Shown here: positions 23,782 to 31,630 of the stretch, piece after piece | How the letters are laid out: each line of letters begins with the position of its first letter | Position numbering within the stretch: position 1 is the stretch's first letter | Source: DATKZH01 sp964475955 | GTDB lineage: Bacteria > Planctomycetota > Planctomycetia > Pirellulales > Thermoguttaceae | Length of the DNA stretch: 32,998 nt | Assembly (NCBI GenBank): GCA_964475955.1 | Contig: CAYYZY010000076.1 | Span: 1-32,998, forward strand | Direction of reading: 5' to 3' | The notes under the pieces: generated by a model | Database searches by the model: none | Seen by the model: the letters and a program-made list of their open reading frames with translations, nothing else | Told to the model about the DNA's origin: nothing | Made by a program: the position numbers and the translations under genes

Positions 23782-24585
23782 TTACACCTCGACCACGCCG
23801 AGCTCCTGGTAGACCGATTCGACGGTCGCCTCGTCGATCTGTCGGAGATTCTGGCCGGCGCCGGCGAGCAGGGCCAGGTCGGCCAGTTGGCTGATGCGGC
23901 GGGGGATGCCCTCGCCGAGCTCGTGGAGGCGCGCAACCGCGGTTGGGTCGAAGAGGGGCGCCTCGCGGCCCGCCCGCGCGAGTGACGCCTTGAGGTAATC
24001 CTCCGTGTCGCCCGCCGCCCACGGTTCCAGATCGATCCGCAGCTCGGACCGCTCCAACAGGGGGGCGCCGATCCGGCGGATGCGCTCCGGGGAGCACGCC
24101 GCGACGATCGTGAGACGCGCCTCGGGCGAGCAGTCAAACTGCGCAAGACGCAGGATCTGCGTAAGCACGTCCTGGGAGGCGCGATCGGCGTCATCGAACA
24201 GCAAGGTTGTGGTGAGCTGCTGGTAGCGGTACTCGATGATCCGGTCGGTCACCGACCGCCAAAGCGTGCTCAACGCGGCCCCTTCCGGGGGGGTTAGCGC
24301 CAGACCGCAGGCCAACTGCCAGAGCATCTCCTCGGGCTCGATGCCCAACAGGCTGACCTTGGCGACCGGCAGCCCGCGCCGGCGGGCCTCCTCGGCGAAG
24401 ACCTCGAGCAACAGCGACTTGCCGCTCCCCGACGGGCCGATCAGCAGCCCCAGGCGGCGCCCGTAGTCGACCAGGAAATGCAGCCGGGCCAGGGCCTCCT
24501 CGTGGGTGGGGCTTTGGTGGAACGAGCGCGGGTCGAGCCGCGTGCGGAAGGGCGTCTCGTCGAGACCCCAGTGCGACTGGTACAT
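23782..24585 (-). CDS. ExeA/TniB-like AAA ATPase
   Basis: A 267-residue P-loop ATPase. It begins MYQSHWGLDETPFRTRLDPR, the typical ExeA/GspA opening that contacts partner proteins. Walker A is GPSGSGKS (50-57) and Walker B is TLLFDDAD (127-134). A sensor-like ACSPERI follows near 165, and a C-terminal lid with GIPRRISQLADLALLAGAG completes the domain. Full GspA/ExeA proteins carry a C-terminal peptidoglycan-binding domain and a membrane segment; both are missing here, so it is the ATPase module only. Planctomycetes often have several such solitary copies, and their targets (secretion, pili or peptidoglycan-like wall) are unproven. Start ATG 24585 is set by the conserved opening. It is divergent from rsmE with a 197-bp shared upstream region. 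Confidence 0.87.
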   Translation of the reverse strand: MYQSHWGLDETPFRTRLDPRSFHQSPTHEEALARLHFLVDYGRRLGLLIGPSGSGKSLLLEVFAEEARRRGLPVAKVSLLGIEPEEMLWQLACGLALTPPEGAALSTLWRSVTDRIIEYRYQQLTTTLLFDDADRASQDVLTQILRLAQFDCSPEARLTIVAACSPERIRRIGAPLLERSELRIDLEPWAAGDTEDYLKASLARAGREAPLFDPTAVARLHELGEGIPRRISQLADLALLAGAGQNLRQIDEATVESVYQELGVVEV

Positions 24586-24782
24586 TGAACGGCGTCCCCG
24601 TAGGCTGGGAGGCTCTGCGAAAAGGGCGACAGGAACCCGGATTCTTCTGCCGGAAGGTTCCCAGCTCCACAACCGCCGGGAGCCATCCCCCTCTCGGTCG
24701 GCCGATTCCGGTGCGGTTCTCTCTTCGGTATGGGGGACGAAGGAACTTGACCCCGAATAGTCGATCCAATCGGCACAATCCC

Positions 24783-25559
24783 ATGACCGACCGCTACTTC
24801 GTGGCCCCCCCCATTTCGGGCGACAGGGCAAGGCTCGCCGGGCCGGAAGCCCACCACCTGATCCACGTGATGCGGGCAGAGACGGGCGACCAGGTCGTGC
24901 TGTTCGACGGAAGTGGGGCCGAGTTCATGGCTCGAGTGGAGCGGCTCCGGCGCGCGGAGGCGGAGCTGACGATTCTCGCACGGCAGGACGTCGATCGCGA
25001 GCTGCGGTTGCCCTTGACCCTGGGCGTTGCCCTTCCGAAGGGCGACCGATCGCGGTGGCTCGTGGAGAAAGCGGCCGAGTTGGGAGTCACGCGCCTGGTG
25101 CCCTTGGTCACGGCGCGGTCGGTCGCCCGGGTGGGCGGCAAGGCGTTGACGCGGCTTCGCCGAACGGTCGTCGAGGCCTCGAAGCAGTGCGGCCGAAACC
25201 GGCTGATGGAGATCGGCGAGCCGCAGGCGTGGTCCGACTTCCTCGAAGCCACGCAGGCCGTGCCCGTGCGCCTCGTGGCCCACCCGGCGGAAAGGAGCCG
25301 CGACACGGCCGAGACCGGGCGGTTCGCCGAGGGAGAGGCCCCGACGGCTTGGCGCGGTTCGCCGTCGGTGGCGGCGGCCGTGGGACCGGAGGGAGGTTTC
25401 ACCCAGGAAGAACTTACCCAGGCCGCTTCGGCCGGCTGGAGGCGAGTCGACCTGGGGCCGCGTACGCTCCGCACGGAGACCGCGGCGATCGCGCTCTCGG
25501 CCATGGTGGCGATGGGAGCGATCGGGGCGATAGGGGAGGGTTTTTGGGGGAAGGGATGA
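24783..25559 (+). CDS. rsmE: 16S rRNA (uracil-1498-N3)-methyltransferase
   Basis: A 258-residue SPOUT methyltransferase that methylates U1498 of 16S rRNA using S-adenosylmethionine. The N-terminal PUA-like part (about 1-70) has HHLIHVMRAETGDQVVLFDG. The knotted domain has ALPKGDRSRWLVEKAAELGV, VVEASKQCGRNRLMEI, AVGPEGGFTQEEL (201-206 core) and LGPRTLRTETAAIAL (224-238), which form the AdoMet-binding trefoil knot. Length is normal for the family. An insertion of about 20 residues (GRFAEGEAPTAWRGSP) before the GPEGGF motif is slightly longer than usual. ATG 24783 is chosen by family alignment; there is no clear Shine-Dalgarno, and the frame is open upstream without coding character. Confidence 0.93.
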   Translation: MTDRYFVAPPISGDRARLAGPEAHHLIHVMRAETGDQVVLFDGSGAEFMARVERLRRAEAELTILARQDVDRELRLPLTLGVALPKGDRSRWLVEKAAELGVTRLVPLVTARSVARVGGKALTRLRRTVVEASKQCGRNRLMEIGEPQAWSDFLEATQAVPVRLVAHPAERSRDTAETGRFAEGEAPTAWRGSPSVAAAVGPEGGFTQEELTQAASAGWRRVDLGPRTLRTETAAIALSAMVAMGAIGAIGEGFWGKG

Positions 25560-25578
25560 CTGGGGAACGAATTCGACA

Positions 25579-25602
25579 GTGCGCGGACAGGAGTCCGCGC
25601 AC
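25579..25602 (+). terminator. Hairpin after rsmE
   Basis: GTGCGCGGAC-AGGA-GTCCGCGCAC is a perfect 10-bp stem with a 4-base loop, 20 bases past the rsmE stop. It has no T-run, so it may be a factor-assisted stop or simply another palindromic spacer element. Confidence 0.45.
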
Positions 25603-25976
25603 GCTGGACAGGAGGGAACAGAGGCAACGGAGGGGGATAGTCTGTTTCTTCTTGCTGTTCCTTTTCGCGCGATCTCACTTCGGGAAAGAGTGCTTGTGCC
25701 AGGCAGGCACCGCGGCAGCGTTGACGGCGGCGAGAAGGAGTTCCTACGGTTCGACGTCGCGACGGCAAACCCCATGGACTTCGGGCACGGAGAGGAGTTG
25801 GATCGCACCGATCTCTGTTCCCTCAATTGCCTCCTGTTCAAATCACTTCGCCGACCCGTAACTCAACGCACGGACAACGGTCCAGTCCGTCGAGGCGACA
25901 GGCAGTCTCTGGTTCGCGGCCAACGGGGCCCCGCGATCTCCGGTTTGCCGCCCGCGCGGACTTGACGCGGCCGATC
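25603..25976. other. Spacer before the second sulfatase, no gene
   Basis: No convincing gene. The first 50 bases are purine-rich with GAACAGAGGCAACGGAG-like runs. The one open frame of over 100 codons lacks a start context or a recognisable product. Confidence 0.4.
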
Positions 25977-25985
25977 TGCTATACT
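25977..25985 (+). promoter_or_regulatory. Possible extended -10 promoter of the sulfatase
   Basis: TGCTATACT lies about 90 bases before ATG 26073. TTGACG occurs upstream at 25962-25967, but with only a 12-base spacer, so the extended -10 would have to carry the activity. Confidence 0.35.
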
Positions 25986-26072
25986 GGTCGCCTAGGTGAA
26001 GTCCGGCCCGTTGGCCGTCCTTGAATTCAAAGCCGGTCCGCTTTTGAACTTCACACCGGGGAGACCGAGACC

Positions 26073-28037
26073 ATGATTTCAGGAAACCGTCGATCGCAGC
26101 GCCCGGCCGCGTGGACGTCGCGCGGCCTGGCGACACTTGCCTTCCTCGTCGCGTGTTCGCTTGCCTGGCTTCTCGGCGAGGCCCGAGGCGCGCCGCCCGA
26201 CGCAGCCCGCCCGCCGAACGTGGTCTTCATCCTCGCCGACGACTTGGGCTGGGCCGACCTGGGCTGCTACGGCAACACGTACCACCAGACGCCCAACCTC
26301 GACCGGCTCGCCGCCCAGGGGATGCGGTTCACCGACGCCTACGCGGCCAGCTCGGTCTGCTCGCCGACGCGGTCGAGCATCCTCTCGGGCAAGTACCCCG
26401 CGCGGAACGACCTGACGATCTGGCTGGGCGGCCGCAGCCCGGTCCACGCCAAGCTGCTCGACGCTCCCACGGTCACCGAACTCGCCCTGGAGGAGGTAAC
26501 CCTCGCCGAGGCCCTCAAGCCGCTCGGGTACGCCACGGCGAGCGTGGGCAAATGGCACCTGGGCGGCGAGCCCTTCTACCCCCAGCACCAGGGCTTCGAC
26601 CTGAACGTGGCCGGCACCCACGCCGGCTCGCCCGCCGGCGGCTACTTCCTGCCGAACAAGATGGACCTGCCGGGCGCCAAACAGGGCGAATACCTCACCG
26701 ACCGGCTCACCGACGAGGCCCTGCGGTTCCTCGAAGACCGCGGCGACGGGCCGTTCTTCCTCTACCTGCCGTACCACGTGGTGCACACGCCGATCCAGGG
26801 CAAGAAGGAGCTGGTGGCCGAGTACGAGAAGCGGATGAAGCCCGGCCAGAAGAACACCAACCCGGCCTACGCGGCCATGGTCCACGTGCTCGACGAGAAC
26901 GTCGGCCGCGTGCTCCGGAAGCTCGACGAACTAAAGGTGGCCGACCGCACCGCCGTCTTCTTCTTCTCCGACAACGGCGGCTACCACCGCGTCACCTCGA
27001 ACGCGCCGCTTCGGGCCGGCAAAGGCTACAGCTACGAGGGCGGGCACCGCGAGCCGCTCCTGGTGCGTCTGCCCGGCCGGGTGGACGCCGGGAGCGTGTG
27101 CAGCGCGCCGGTCACGAGCGTCGACTTCTATCCCACCATTCTCGAGCTGACCGGCGCCCCGGGCGATCCGCGGCACAACGCCTCGCTCGACGGCGTGAGC
27201 CTCGTGCCGCTTTTGGAGCAGACCGGCCGCCCGGAGCGCGAGGCCATCTACTGGCATTACCCCCACTACAGCCCGCAGGGCGGCACGCCCAGCGGCGCGA
27301 TCCGCGTGGGCGACTTCAAGCTGATCGAGTTTTTTGAAGACGGGCACCTGGAGCTGTACAACTTGGCCGAAGACCTGGGCGAAACGACCGACCTGGTCGA
27401 CGCCATGCCCGAGATGGCCCAGAAGCTGCAGGGGATGCTCGTCGCGTGGCGCGAGCGGGTCGACGCCAAGATGCCCACGCCCAACCCCAACGCCGGTCGC
27501 CGGCCGCCGCGGCGAACGATCCCCAAGATCACCCCCACCAAGGAGTTCCCCGGGTTCGACGTGCTGCGCGACGTCCAGGTGGTCCGGTCCGGCGACGGCG
27601 CCTACCGGCTCGCCTCCGACGGCACGGGCCTCGCGCTGATTGAGCCGGATCAACCGCTCGGCCCCCAAATGACGTTCCGCGTGCGACTCATCCCCCGGGC
27701 AGGTTTCCCCTCCAACGGCTTCCTCGCGTTGGGCGACGCGCCGGACGACGAGAAGCTCGTCAAGTGCGGCCTGTTCGTCGGGGGCAACTATGCCGCGGTC
27801 TACGAGGGGACCTATCCATCGGACGACGCGGCCAAGCTGACGATGCCGCTCTCCGGCGGCCGGCCGTACGAGCTGGCGGTTCGCGTCGATCTCGGCGAAG
27901 GCACGGTCGAGTTGCGCGTCGGCGAGCAGCGCGTCACCAAGAAGCTCACGCGCAAGATCGACGCGATCCGCTACTACGGCTACGCGGCGATTACGACCGA
28001 GAGCGAATTCGGCAAGATCGAGATGGCCGAACAGTGA
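26073..28037 (+). CDS. Secreted arylsulfatase-type sulfatase with C-terminal extension
   Basis: A 654-residue exported sulfatase. The signal peptide covers about 1-39 (LATLAFLVACSLAWLLGEARGA). The sulfatase domain has metal ligands ADDLGW (D55, D56) and the full formylglycine signature SSVCSPTRSSILSGKYP (C96, P98, R100), followed by SVGKWHLGG, YLPYHVVHTPIQ and FFFSDNGGYHRV. Cys96 should be converted to formylglycine, giving hydrolysis of sulfate esters in polysaccharides. The catalytic domain ends near residue 470. A basic Pro-rich linker (NPNAGRRPPRRTIPK) leads to about 160 extra residues (MTFRVRLIPRAGFPSNGFLALGD, YELAVRVDLGEGTVELRVGE) that look beta-rich, perhaps a carbohydrate-binding-like sandwich. 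ATG 26073 follows GGGGAG at about 10 bases. The next gene starts 190 bases on. Confidence 0.93.
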   Translation: MISGNRRSQRPAAWTSRGLATLAFLVACSLAWLLGEARGAPPDAARPPNVVFILADDLGWADLGCYGNTYHQTPNLDRLAAQGMRFTDAYAASSVCSPTRSSILSGKYPARNDLTIWLGGRSPVHAKLLDAPTVTELALEEVTLAEALKPLGYATASVGKWHLGGEPFYPQHQGFDLNVAGTHAGSPAGGYFLPNKMDLPGAKQGEYLTDRLTDEALRFLEDRGDGPFFLYLPYHVVHTPIQGKKELVAEYEKRMKPGQKNTNPAYAAMVHVLDENVGRVLRKLDELKVADRTAVFFFSDNGGYHRVTSNAPLRAGKGYSYEGGHREPLLVRLPGRVDAGSVCSAPVTSVDFYPTILELTGAPGDPRHNASLDGVSLVPLLEQTGRPEREAIYWHYPHYSPQGGTPSGAIRVGDFKLIEFFEDGHLELYNLAEDLGETTDLVDAMPEMAQKLQGMLVAWRERVDAKMPTPNPNAGRRPPRRTIPKITPTKEFPGFDVLRDVQVVRSGDGAYRLASDGTGLALIEPDQPLGPQMTFRVRLIPRAGFPSNGFLALGDAPDDEKLVKCGLFVGGNYAAVYEGTYPSDDAAKLTMPLSGGRPYELAVRVDLGEGTVELRVGEQRVTKKLTRKIDAIRYYGYAAITTESEFGKIEMAEQ

Positions 28038-28227
28038 CGCGGCTCTGTGAGGGGTGCAAGAAATCGTACCCCCAGGCGATATGATTACCAGGGGCGGCCT
28101 GCGCGCATCCGGTGCCCCGAGAACGGACGCCGAACCCCCCAACGGCCGCACCCTTCCAGGTTGCCATCGGCGAGACCGCACCCCATACTGGAGCGAGAGA
28201 CCCCCAACCGAGCTACGGACCGCCCGG

Positions 28228-29796
28228 ATGACCGAAGCCAGCAACCAGCAGCACGAGCCGATTGCCGCCGACCTCTCGGGCCGAAGGCTCGGCGACTACC
28301 GCCTGTTGCGGCGCTTGGGCCGTGGAGCGATGGCCGAAGTCTACCTGGCCGAGCAGTGCTCCCTGGGCCGCCAGGTGGCCGTCAAGGTCCTCAAGCCGGA
28401 GTTGGCCAACGATCAGACCTACATCCAGCGTTTTCTGCGCGAGGCCCGGGCGGCCGCCGCGCTGGTACACGCCAACATCGTCCAGATCCACGAGGTGGGC
28501 TGCATCGACGGCGTCCACTTCATCGCCCAGGAGTACGTCCAGGGGCTCAATCTACGGCAGTGGATCACGCGCAACGGGGCCCTCGATCTGCGCATGGCGC
28601 TGGTCGTGATGCGCCAGGTCGCCGCCGCCCTGGCCAAGGCCGCCGAGCACGGGACGGTCCACCGCGACATCAAGCCGGAAAACATCATGCTCACGCGATC
28701 CGGCGAGGTCAAAGTGGCCGATTTCGGCCTCGCCCGCGTGCCCACCCAAGGCGACGCCGTCGACCTGACCCAGGCGGGCATGACGCTCGGCACGCCGCTC
28801 TACATGAGCCCCGAACAGGTGGAGGGCAAACCCCTCGATCCGAGGAGCGACATCTACTCGCTGGGCGTCACCTGCTACCACATGCTCGCCGGATCTCCTC
28901 CTTTTGGGGGAGAGACAGCCCTGGCGGTGGCCGTCCAGCACCTGAAGAAGTCGCCCGACGCGCTGGAGAACCTCCGCCCCGACCTCCCGCCCGGCCTCTG
29001 CCGGATCGTCCACCGCATGTTGGCCAAGGCACCGGAAGACCGGTATCCCTCGGCCCGGGAACTGCTTCGGGGACTCCGGCAGGTGCAGATCGAGCATCTC
29101 GACGAGGAGTGGCCCGACAATCTCCCCGGCTGGGAGATCAACGAGGTCGACACGGCCACCTCGATCCACGAAGCCACGCAGCAGCTCGATGCCCTGATGA
29201 AGACCACCGGGCAGGGCACCACGGGCCGACTCGGCTGGCTGGCCTGGGCCGCCGCGGTCGTGCTCGCCTCCCTCATTGGGGGGGCGTTGGCGATGTTCCT
29301 CGGGCGTCAAGAGCCCCTATTGGCCGCCACCGAAACGGGCCACGAGGTCCCCCGATACGACAACGTCTACAGCCAGTGGGTCTACGCGATCCACATGCCC
29401 GACAACGAGGAGGCGTGGAAGGCGGTTATCAACCACTTCCCCGACACGTTCTTCGCGAACCAGGCCCGCAAGCAACTCGTCTGGCTCTACCTGAGGAGGG
29501 TCGAGTACCCGAAGGCCGAGGAGGTGCTCAACCAGTTGGCCCTGCTCGACGGTTCGCAGCAGGAACTGCGCGCGTTCGGTTTGGCCGGGCTGTATTGGGT
29601 CGCCGCGCAGCAGGAGCAGCCCCGCGAGGCCGCCGAAGCCCTGAGCGAGCTGTTGCCTATCCTCCCTCAACTCCGCGACCGCCAGATGGGCCGCATGCTA
29701 CGGCAGTTGTTCGCCAAGACTCGCGAGGCGAAGACGAACGACCAGGTCCAGCAGTGGATCGACCAGTGGGAAGAGGAGTCGGCCGAGGCCGATTGA
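28228..29796 (+). CDS. Transmembrane Ser/Thr protein kinase (PknB type)
   Basis: A 522-residue kinase. The Hanks-type domain (about 24-285) has the glycine loop GRGAMAEVYL (31-40), ATP-anchoring Lys53 in AVKVLK, HRDIKPEN (145-152, catalytic D147), DFG (165-167) and SPE (194-196), so it should be active. A linker follows, then one transmembrane helix (about 336-358). The roughly 160-residue outer part is helical, with tandem repeat-like segments (FFANQARKQLVWLYLRRVEY, AEEVLNQLALLDG) resembling tetratricopeptide packing. The Arg in HRD marks it as an RD kinase, usually regulated by activation-loop phosphorylation. ATG 28228 is used because the 58 upstream codons (frame open to 28054) look non-coding. 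The Shine-Dalgarno is weak. It signals from the periplasm or outside to unknown cytoplasmic targets. Confidence 0.92.
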   Translation: MTEASNQQHEPIAADLSGRRLGDYRLLRRLGRGAMAEVYLAEQCSLGRQVAVKVLKPELANDQTYIQRFLREARAAAALVHANIVQIHEVGCIDGVHFIAQEYVQGLNLRQWITRNGALDLRMALVVMRQVAAALAKAAEHGTVHRDIKPENIMLTRSGEVKVADFGLARVPTQGDAVDLTQAGMTLGTPLYMSPEQVEGKPLDPRSDIYSLGVTCYHMLAGSPPFGGETALAVAVQHLKKSPDALENLRPDLPPGLCRIVHRMLAKAPEDRYPSARELLRGLRQVQIEHLDEEWPDNLPGWEINEVDTATSIHEATQQLDALMKTTGQGTTGRLGWLAWAAAVVLASLIGGALAMFLGRQEPLLAATETGHEVPRYDNVYSQWVYAIHMPDNEEAWKAVINHFPDTFFANQARKQLVWLYLRRVEYPKAEEVLNQLALLDGSQQELRAFGLAGLYWVAAQQEQPREAAEALSELLPILPQLRDRQMGRMLRQLFAKTREAKTNDQVQQWIDQWEEESAEAD

Positions 29797-29864
29797 CAGC
29801 TCGGCCCGGAACTGGTAGATGTTGAAGTTTGCGGGCAGACGAGACCGATACGATCGAGACCCAC

Positions 29865-29937
29865 GCCCCCTTCGTCTAGTGGCCCAGGACATCGGATTCT
29901 CAGTCCGAAGACAGGGGTTCGACTCCCCTAGGGGGTG
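29865..29937 (+). tRNA. tRNA-Glu (anticodon CUC)
   Basis: A 73-nt cloverleaf. The acceptor stem is GCCCCCT/AGGGGGT (G1 pairs with U72 as a wobble). The D-arm region is TCGTCTAGTGGCCCAGGAC. The anticodon stem is TCGGA/TCCGA with loop TTCTCAG, giving CTC and decoding GAG. The T-arm is CAGGGGTTCGACTCCCCT. The discriminator is G29937. CCA is not encoded. A small hairpin, CCGGAC-AATGA-GTCCGG, lies just downstream at 29977-29993. Confidence 0.95.
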
Positions 29938-30032
29938 CTTGAGGATGCCCACCACAATGGGGTGGTTTGGCCGGCTCCGGACAATGAGTCCGGCGTCGCG
30001 TCCCCCCGTTGGGATGGTTGTTCGGCGCTTCG

Positions 30033-30425
30033 ATGGCTTCGCCAATAGCGGGGTGCCCGATCGTGGGGGTGCTTCTGAAAACGCCCACCTCCGACGCGGC
30101 GAGGTCCGTGTTCGGGCGGTGCCCAAGTTGTGCTCACGAGCGCGGCAAGAACGGCGCCGGATCGTTCGCCGTGTTCGCCGACGATTCGGTGCGCGAGAAG
30201 CTCCTGGCCACGGTGCGGCTGGACCGCTTCCTCGACTTCACGGAGCAGCGTCCCCAGTGCCTCGGCGAACCGGTCGTGCTCGACGTGTCGATCCTCGAAC
30301 GGACCGAGTTCGGGCACCACCTGCTGGAAACCCACCGCAAGCTGGCCGAACTGGGGGGGCCGGCGGCAGGCGTCTTCCGAAGGGCCGTCGAGCAATTGGA
30401 GCAGGAACTCGAAGACCTCTCCTGA
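30033..30425 (+). pseudogene. C-terminal part of a STAS-like protein, N-terminal half missing
   Basis: The last 85 residues of this frame read as protein: FAVFADDSVREKLLATVRLDRFLDF resembles the second half of a STAS (anti-sigma-factor antagonist) domain. They are followed by VVLDVSILERTEFGHHLLETHRKLAELGG and VFRRAVEQLEQELEDL, a helical tail. The first half of a STAS domain, with its phosphorylatable Ser/Thr, is absent, and the preceding 50 codons (Cys- and Gly-rich) do not look like its continuation. No start has a good ribosome-binding site: ATG 30033 and GTG 30069 are candidates. It begins about 100 bases past tRNA-Glu, and GGGGGTGCTT from the tRNA 3' end is repeated at 30065-30074. This fits truncation by recombination at the tRNA. 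It could instead be an unrelated small intact gene. Confidence 0.45.
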
Positions 30426-30545
30426 ACACACGGCCCCCTGCGCAAGCCCGGTGGGCGTCTCCGCCACGGCGCGTGCTTTCGCTTCCCGACTGCACGGGCG
30501 AGCGTGGCGGGAAGAGGTCGGCGGACGTGCACAGCCGGCCCCGCA

Positions 30546-31334
30546 TTACTCATTTCGGCAGATCCTCTCGAACTCCCAAACGAGCTTCTCCGGTGCCCAC
30601 ATCTCGGAACGGAGCCGGCATCGAGCGGAGACCCGCCGGTAATACGCTTCGTCGATAAACACGCCCTTGTGCGGCTGGGGATTGACGAACGTCACGTACC
30701 GCCGACCCGCATCCGGCTCGCACTCGACGCGCTGCCGGTCGATCAGCGGGTAGACCGGATGGCACTCGATGCCGAGTCGCTCCCGGCACCAGCGCGCGTG
30801 AAAGCGGGAGAGGACGACGGTCGCGTCGATCCCGTCGAAAAGCGATCTGTCCGAGTAGGAGAAATTGCACAGGTAGAAGACCGTTCGCGCTCCGCGTTGC
30901 TTGGCCAGTTGGACCAACGGGCGCGTCATCCAGAAGCCGCCGTAGGTGATCACCACCTCCGGCCGCCACGTCGCCAGCAATCCCGCGTAGCACTGAAGCC
31001 AATTCTCGCCGACCGCCCGGCTCGGCGGCTGCTGCGGCCGCCGGGGGGTGTAGAGCGCGCAGTCGACGCCCCCTTTGCGGAACATCGACACGGAAAAGCT
31101 TTCGCCCCGGGCGTGGCCGTCGTAGACCTCGAAAGCAGTCGCCTGATCTTCGAGCAGTCGCCGGTTCGTGCCCCCCTGCTCGAAGTCGAGCATCGGACCC
31201 GAGAAGACGCGGATCTGCCAGTCCCGCCGCGCCAGTGCCTCGAGCAGATCGCGCAAGGAGATCGCCGCTCCGCTCGACGTGTCGACGTAGGAGTGATACA
31301 GCGCGGCGAGGATCCGGCGGCTGTTGGCGGTCAC
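30546..31334 (-). CDS. Glycosyltransferase (GT4-like) with probable internal deletion
   Basis: A 262-residue protein. Residues 5-215 form a GT-B N-terminal domain: RILAALYHSYVDTSSGAAIS, AFEVYDGHARGE, WRPEVVITYGGFWMTRPLV, TVFYLCNFSY and VVLSRFHARWCRERLG, the typical acceptor-domain and hinge signatures. RYVTFVNPQPHKGVF opens the second (nucleotide-sugar) domain. It then jumps directly to DEAYYRRVSARCRLRSEMW and WAPEKLVWEFERI, which look like the very C-terminal helices of this family. The intervening 100 or more residues, including the donor-binding GxP/EAFG-type region, are missing without loss of frame. If so, the protein is probably inactive as a transferase. The start is GTG 31334 (GGAG lies 13 bases upstream). 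No other in-frame start is better. Confidence 0.6.
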   Translation of the reverse strand: MTANSRRILAALYHSYVDTSSGAAISLRDLLEALARRDWQIRVFSGPMLDFEQGGTNRRLLEDQATAFEVYDGHARGESFSVSMFRKGGVDCALYTPRRPQQPPSRAVGENWLQCYAGLLATWRPEVVITYGGFWMTRPLVQLAKQRGARTVFYLCNFSYSDRSLFDGIDATVVLSRFHARWCRERLGIECHPVYPLIDRQRVECEPDAGRRYVTFVNPQPHKGVFIDEAYYRRVSARCRLRSEMWAPEKLVWEFERICRNE

Positions 31335-31344
31335 GGCGGCAATT

Positions 31345-31623
31345 CTACTCCTCCCGCAGCGCCTCGGCGAATTCCTCCCGGAACTTGATGCCCTCCATCC
31401 GCCCGTGCTGGTAGTTCCATGTGGATTTGATCTGCTCAAGCGTCAATCGATCCGATTCCGCAACTGATTTGCCCGTCACGAATCGCGCGCTGGTCAATTT
31501 GACACCGCTGCCCCAGTGGCTTTGGAGGCAAAGCTTGCTGTCAGATGTGCCCGATCCGACAACATGATAGTCGACATCGCTGGAATGACCGTGGTCCAGG
31601 TCGACGCCGACCACGGTCGCCAC
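31345..31623 (-). CDS. Short protein of unknown function, possibly a gene fragment
   Basis: A 92-residue frame from GTG 31623, ending 10 bases before the glycosyltransferase start. The composition is protein-like and less GC-biased than shadow frames: TVVGVDLDHGHSSDVDYHVV, LCLQSHWGSGVKLTSARF, LTLEQIKSTWNYQHGRMEGI. No domain is recognised. The frame stays open upstream of the GTG (reading through VSDTVVATVV) while the adjacent frame ends at 31631. This is therefore likely to be the C-terminal piece of the broken gene described at 31631-32057. It may alternatively be an independent small gene. Confidence 0.45.
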   Translation of the reverse strand: MATVVGVDLDHGHSSDVDYHVVGSGTSDSKLCLQSHWGSGVKLTSARFVTGKSVAESDRLTLEQIKSTWNYQHGRMEGIKFREEFAEALREE

Positions 31624-31630
31624 GACCGTG

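Noticed and set aside
24585..24782. N-terminal extension of rsmE
   Set aside because: The frame is open, but the residues are unrelated to the family and overlap the divergent upstream region of the ExeA-like gene. MTDRYFVAPP matches the usual RsmE start.
25579..25965. 128-codon plus-strand frame between rsmE and the second sulfatase
   Set aside because: It starts inside a hairpin, has no ribosome-binding site, and its translation shows no domain or conserved-looking segment.
28054..28227. 58-codon extension of the Ser/Thr kinase
   Set aside because: Arg/Pro/Thr-rich with no conserved pattern. The kinase domain begins about 24 residues after ATG 28228, which is normal.
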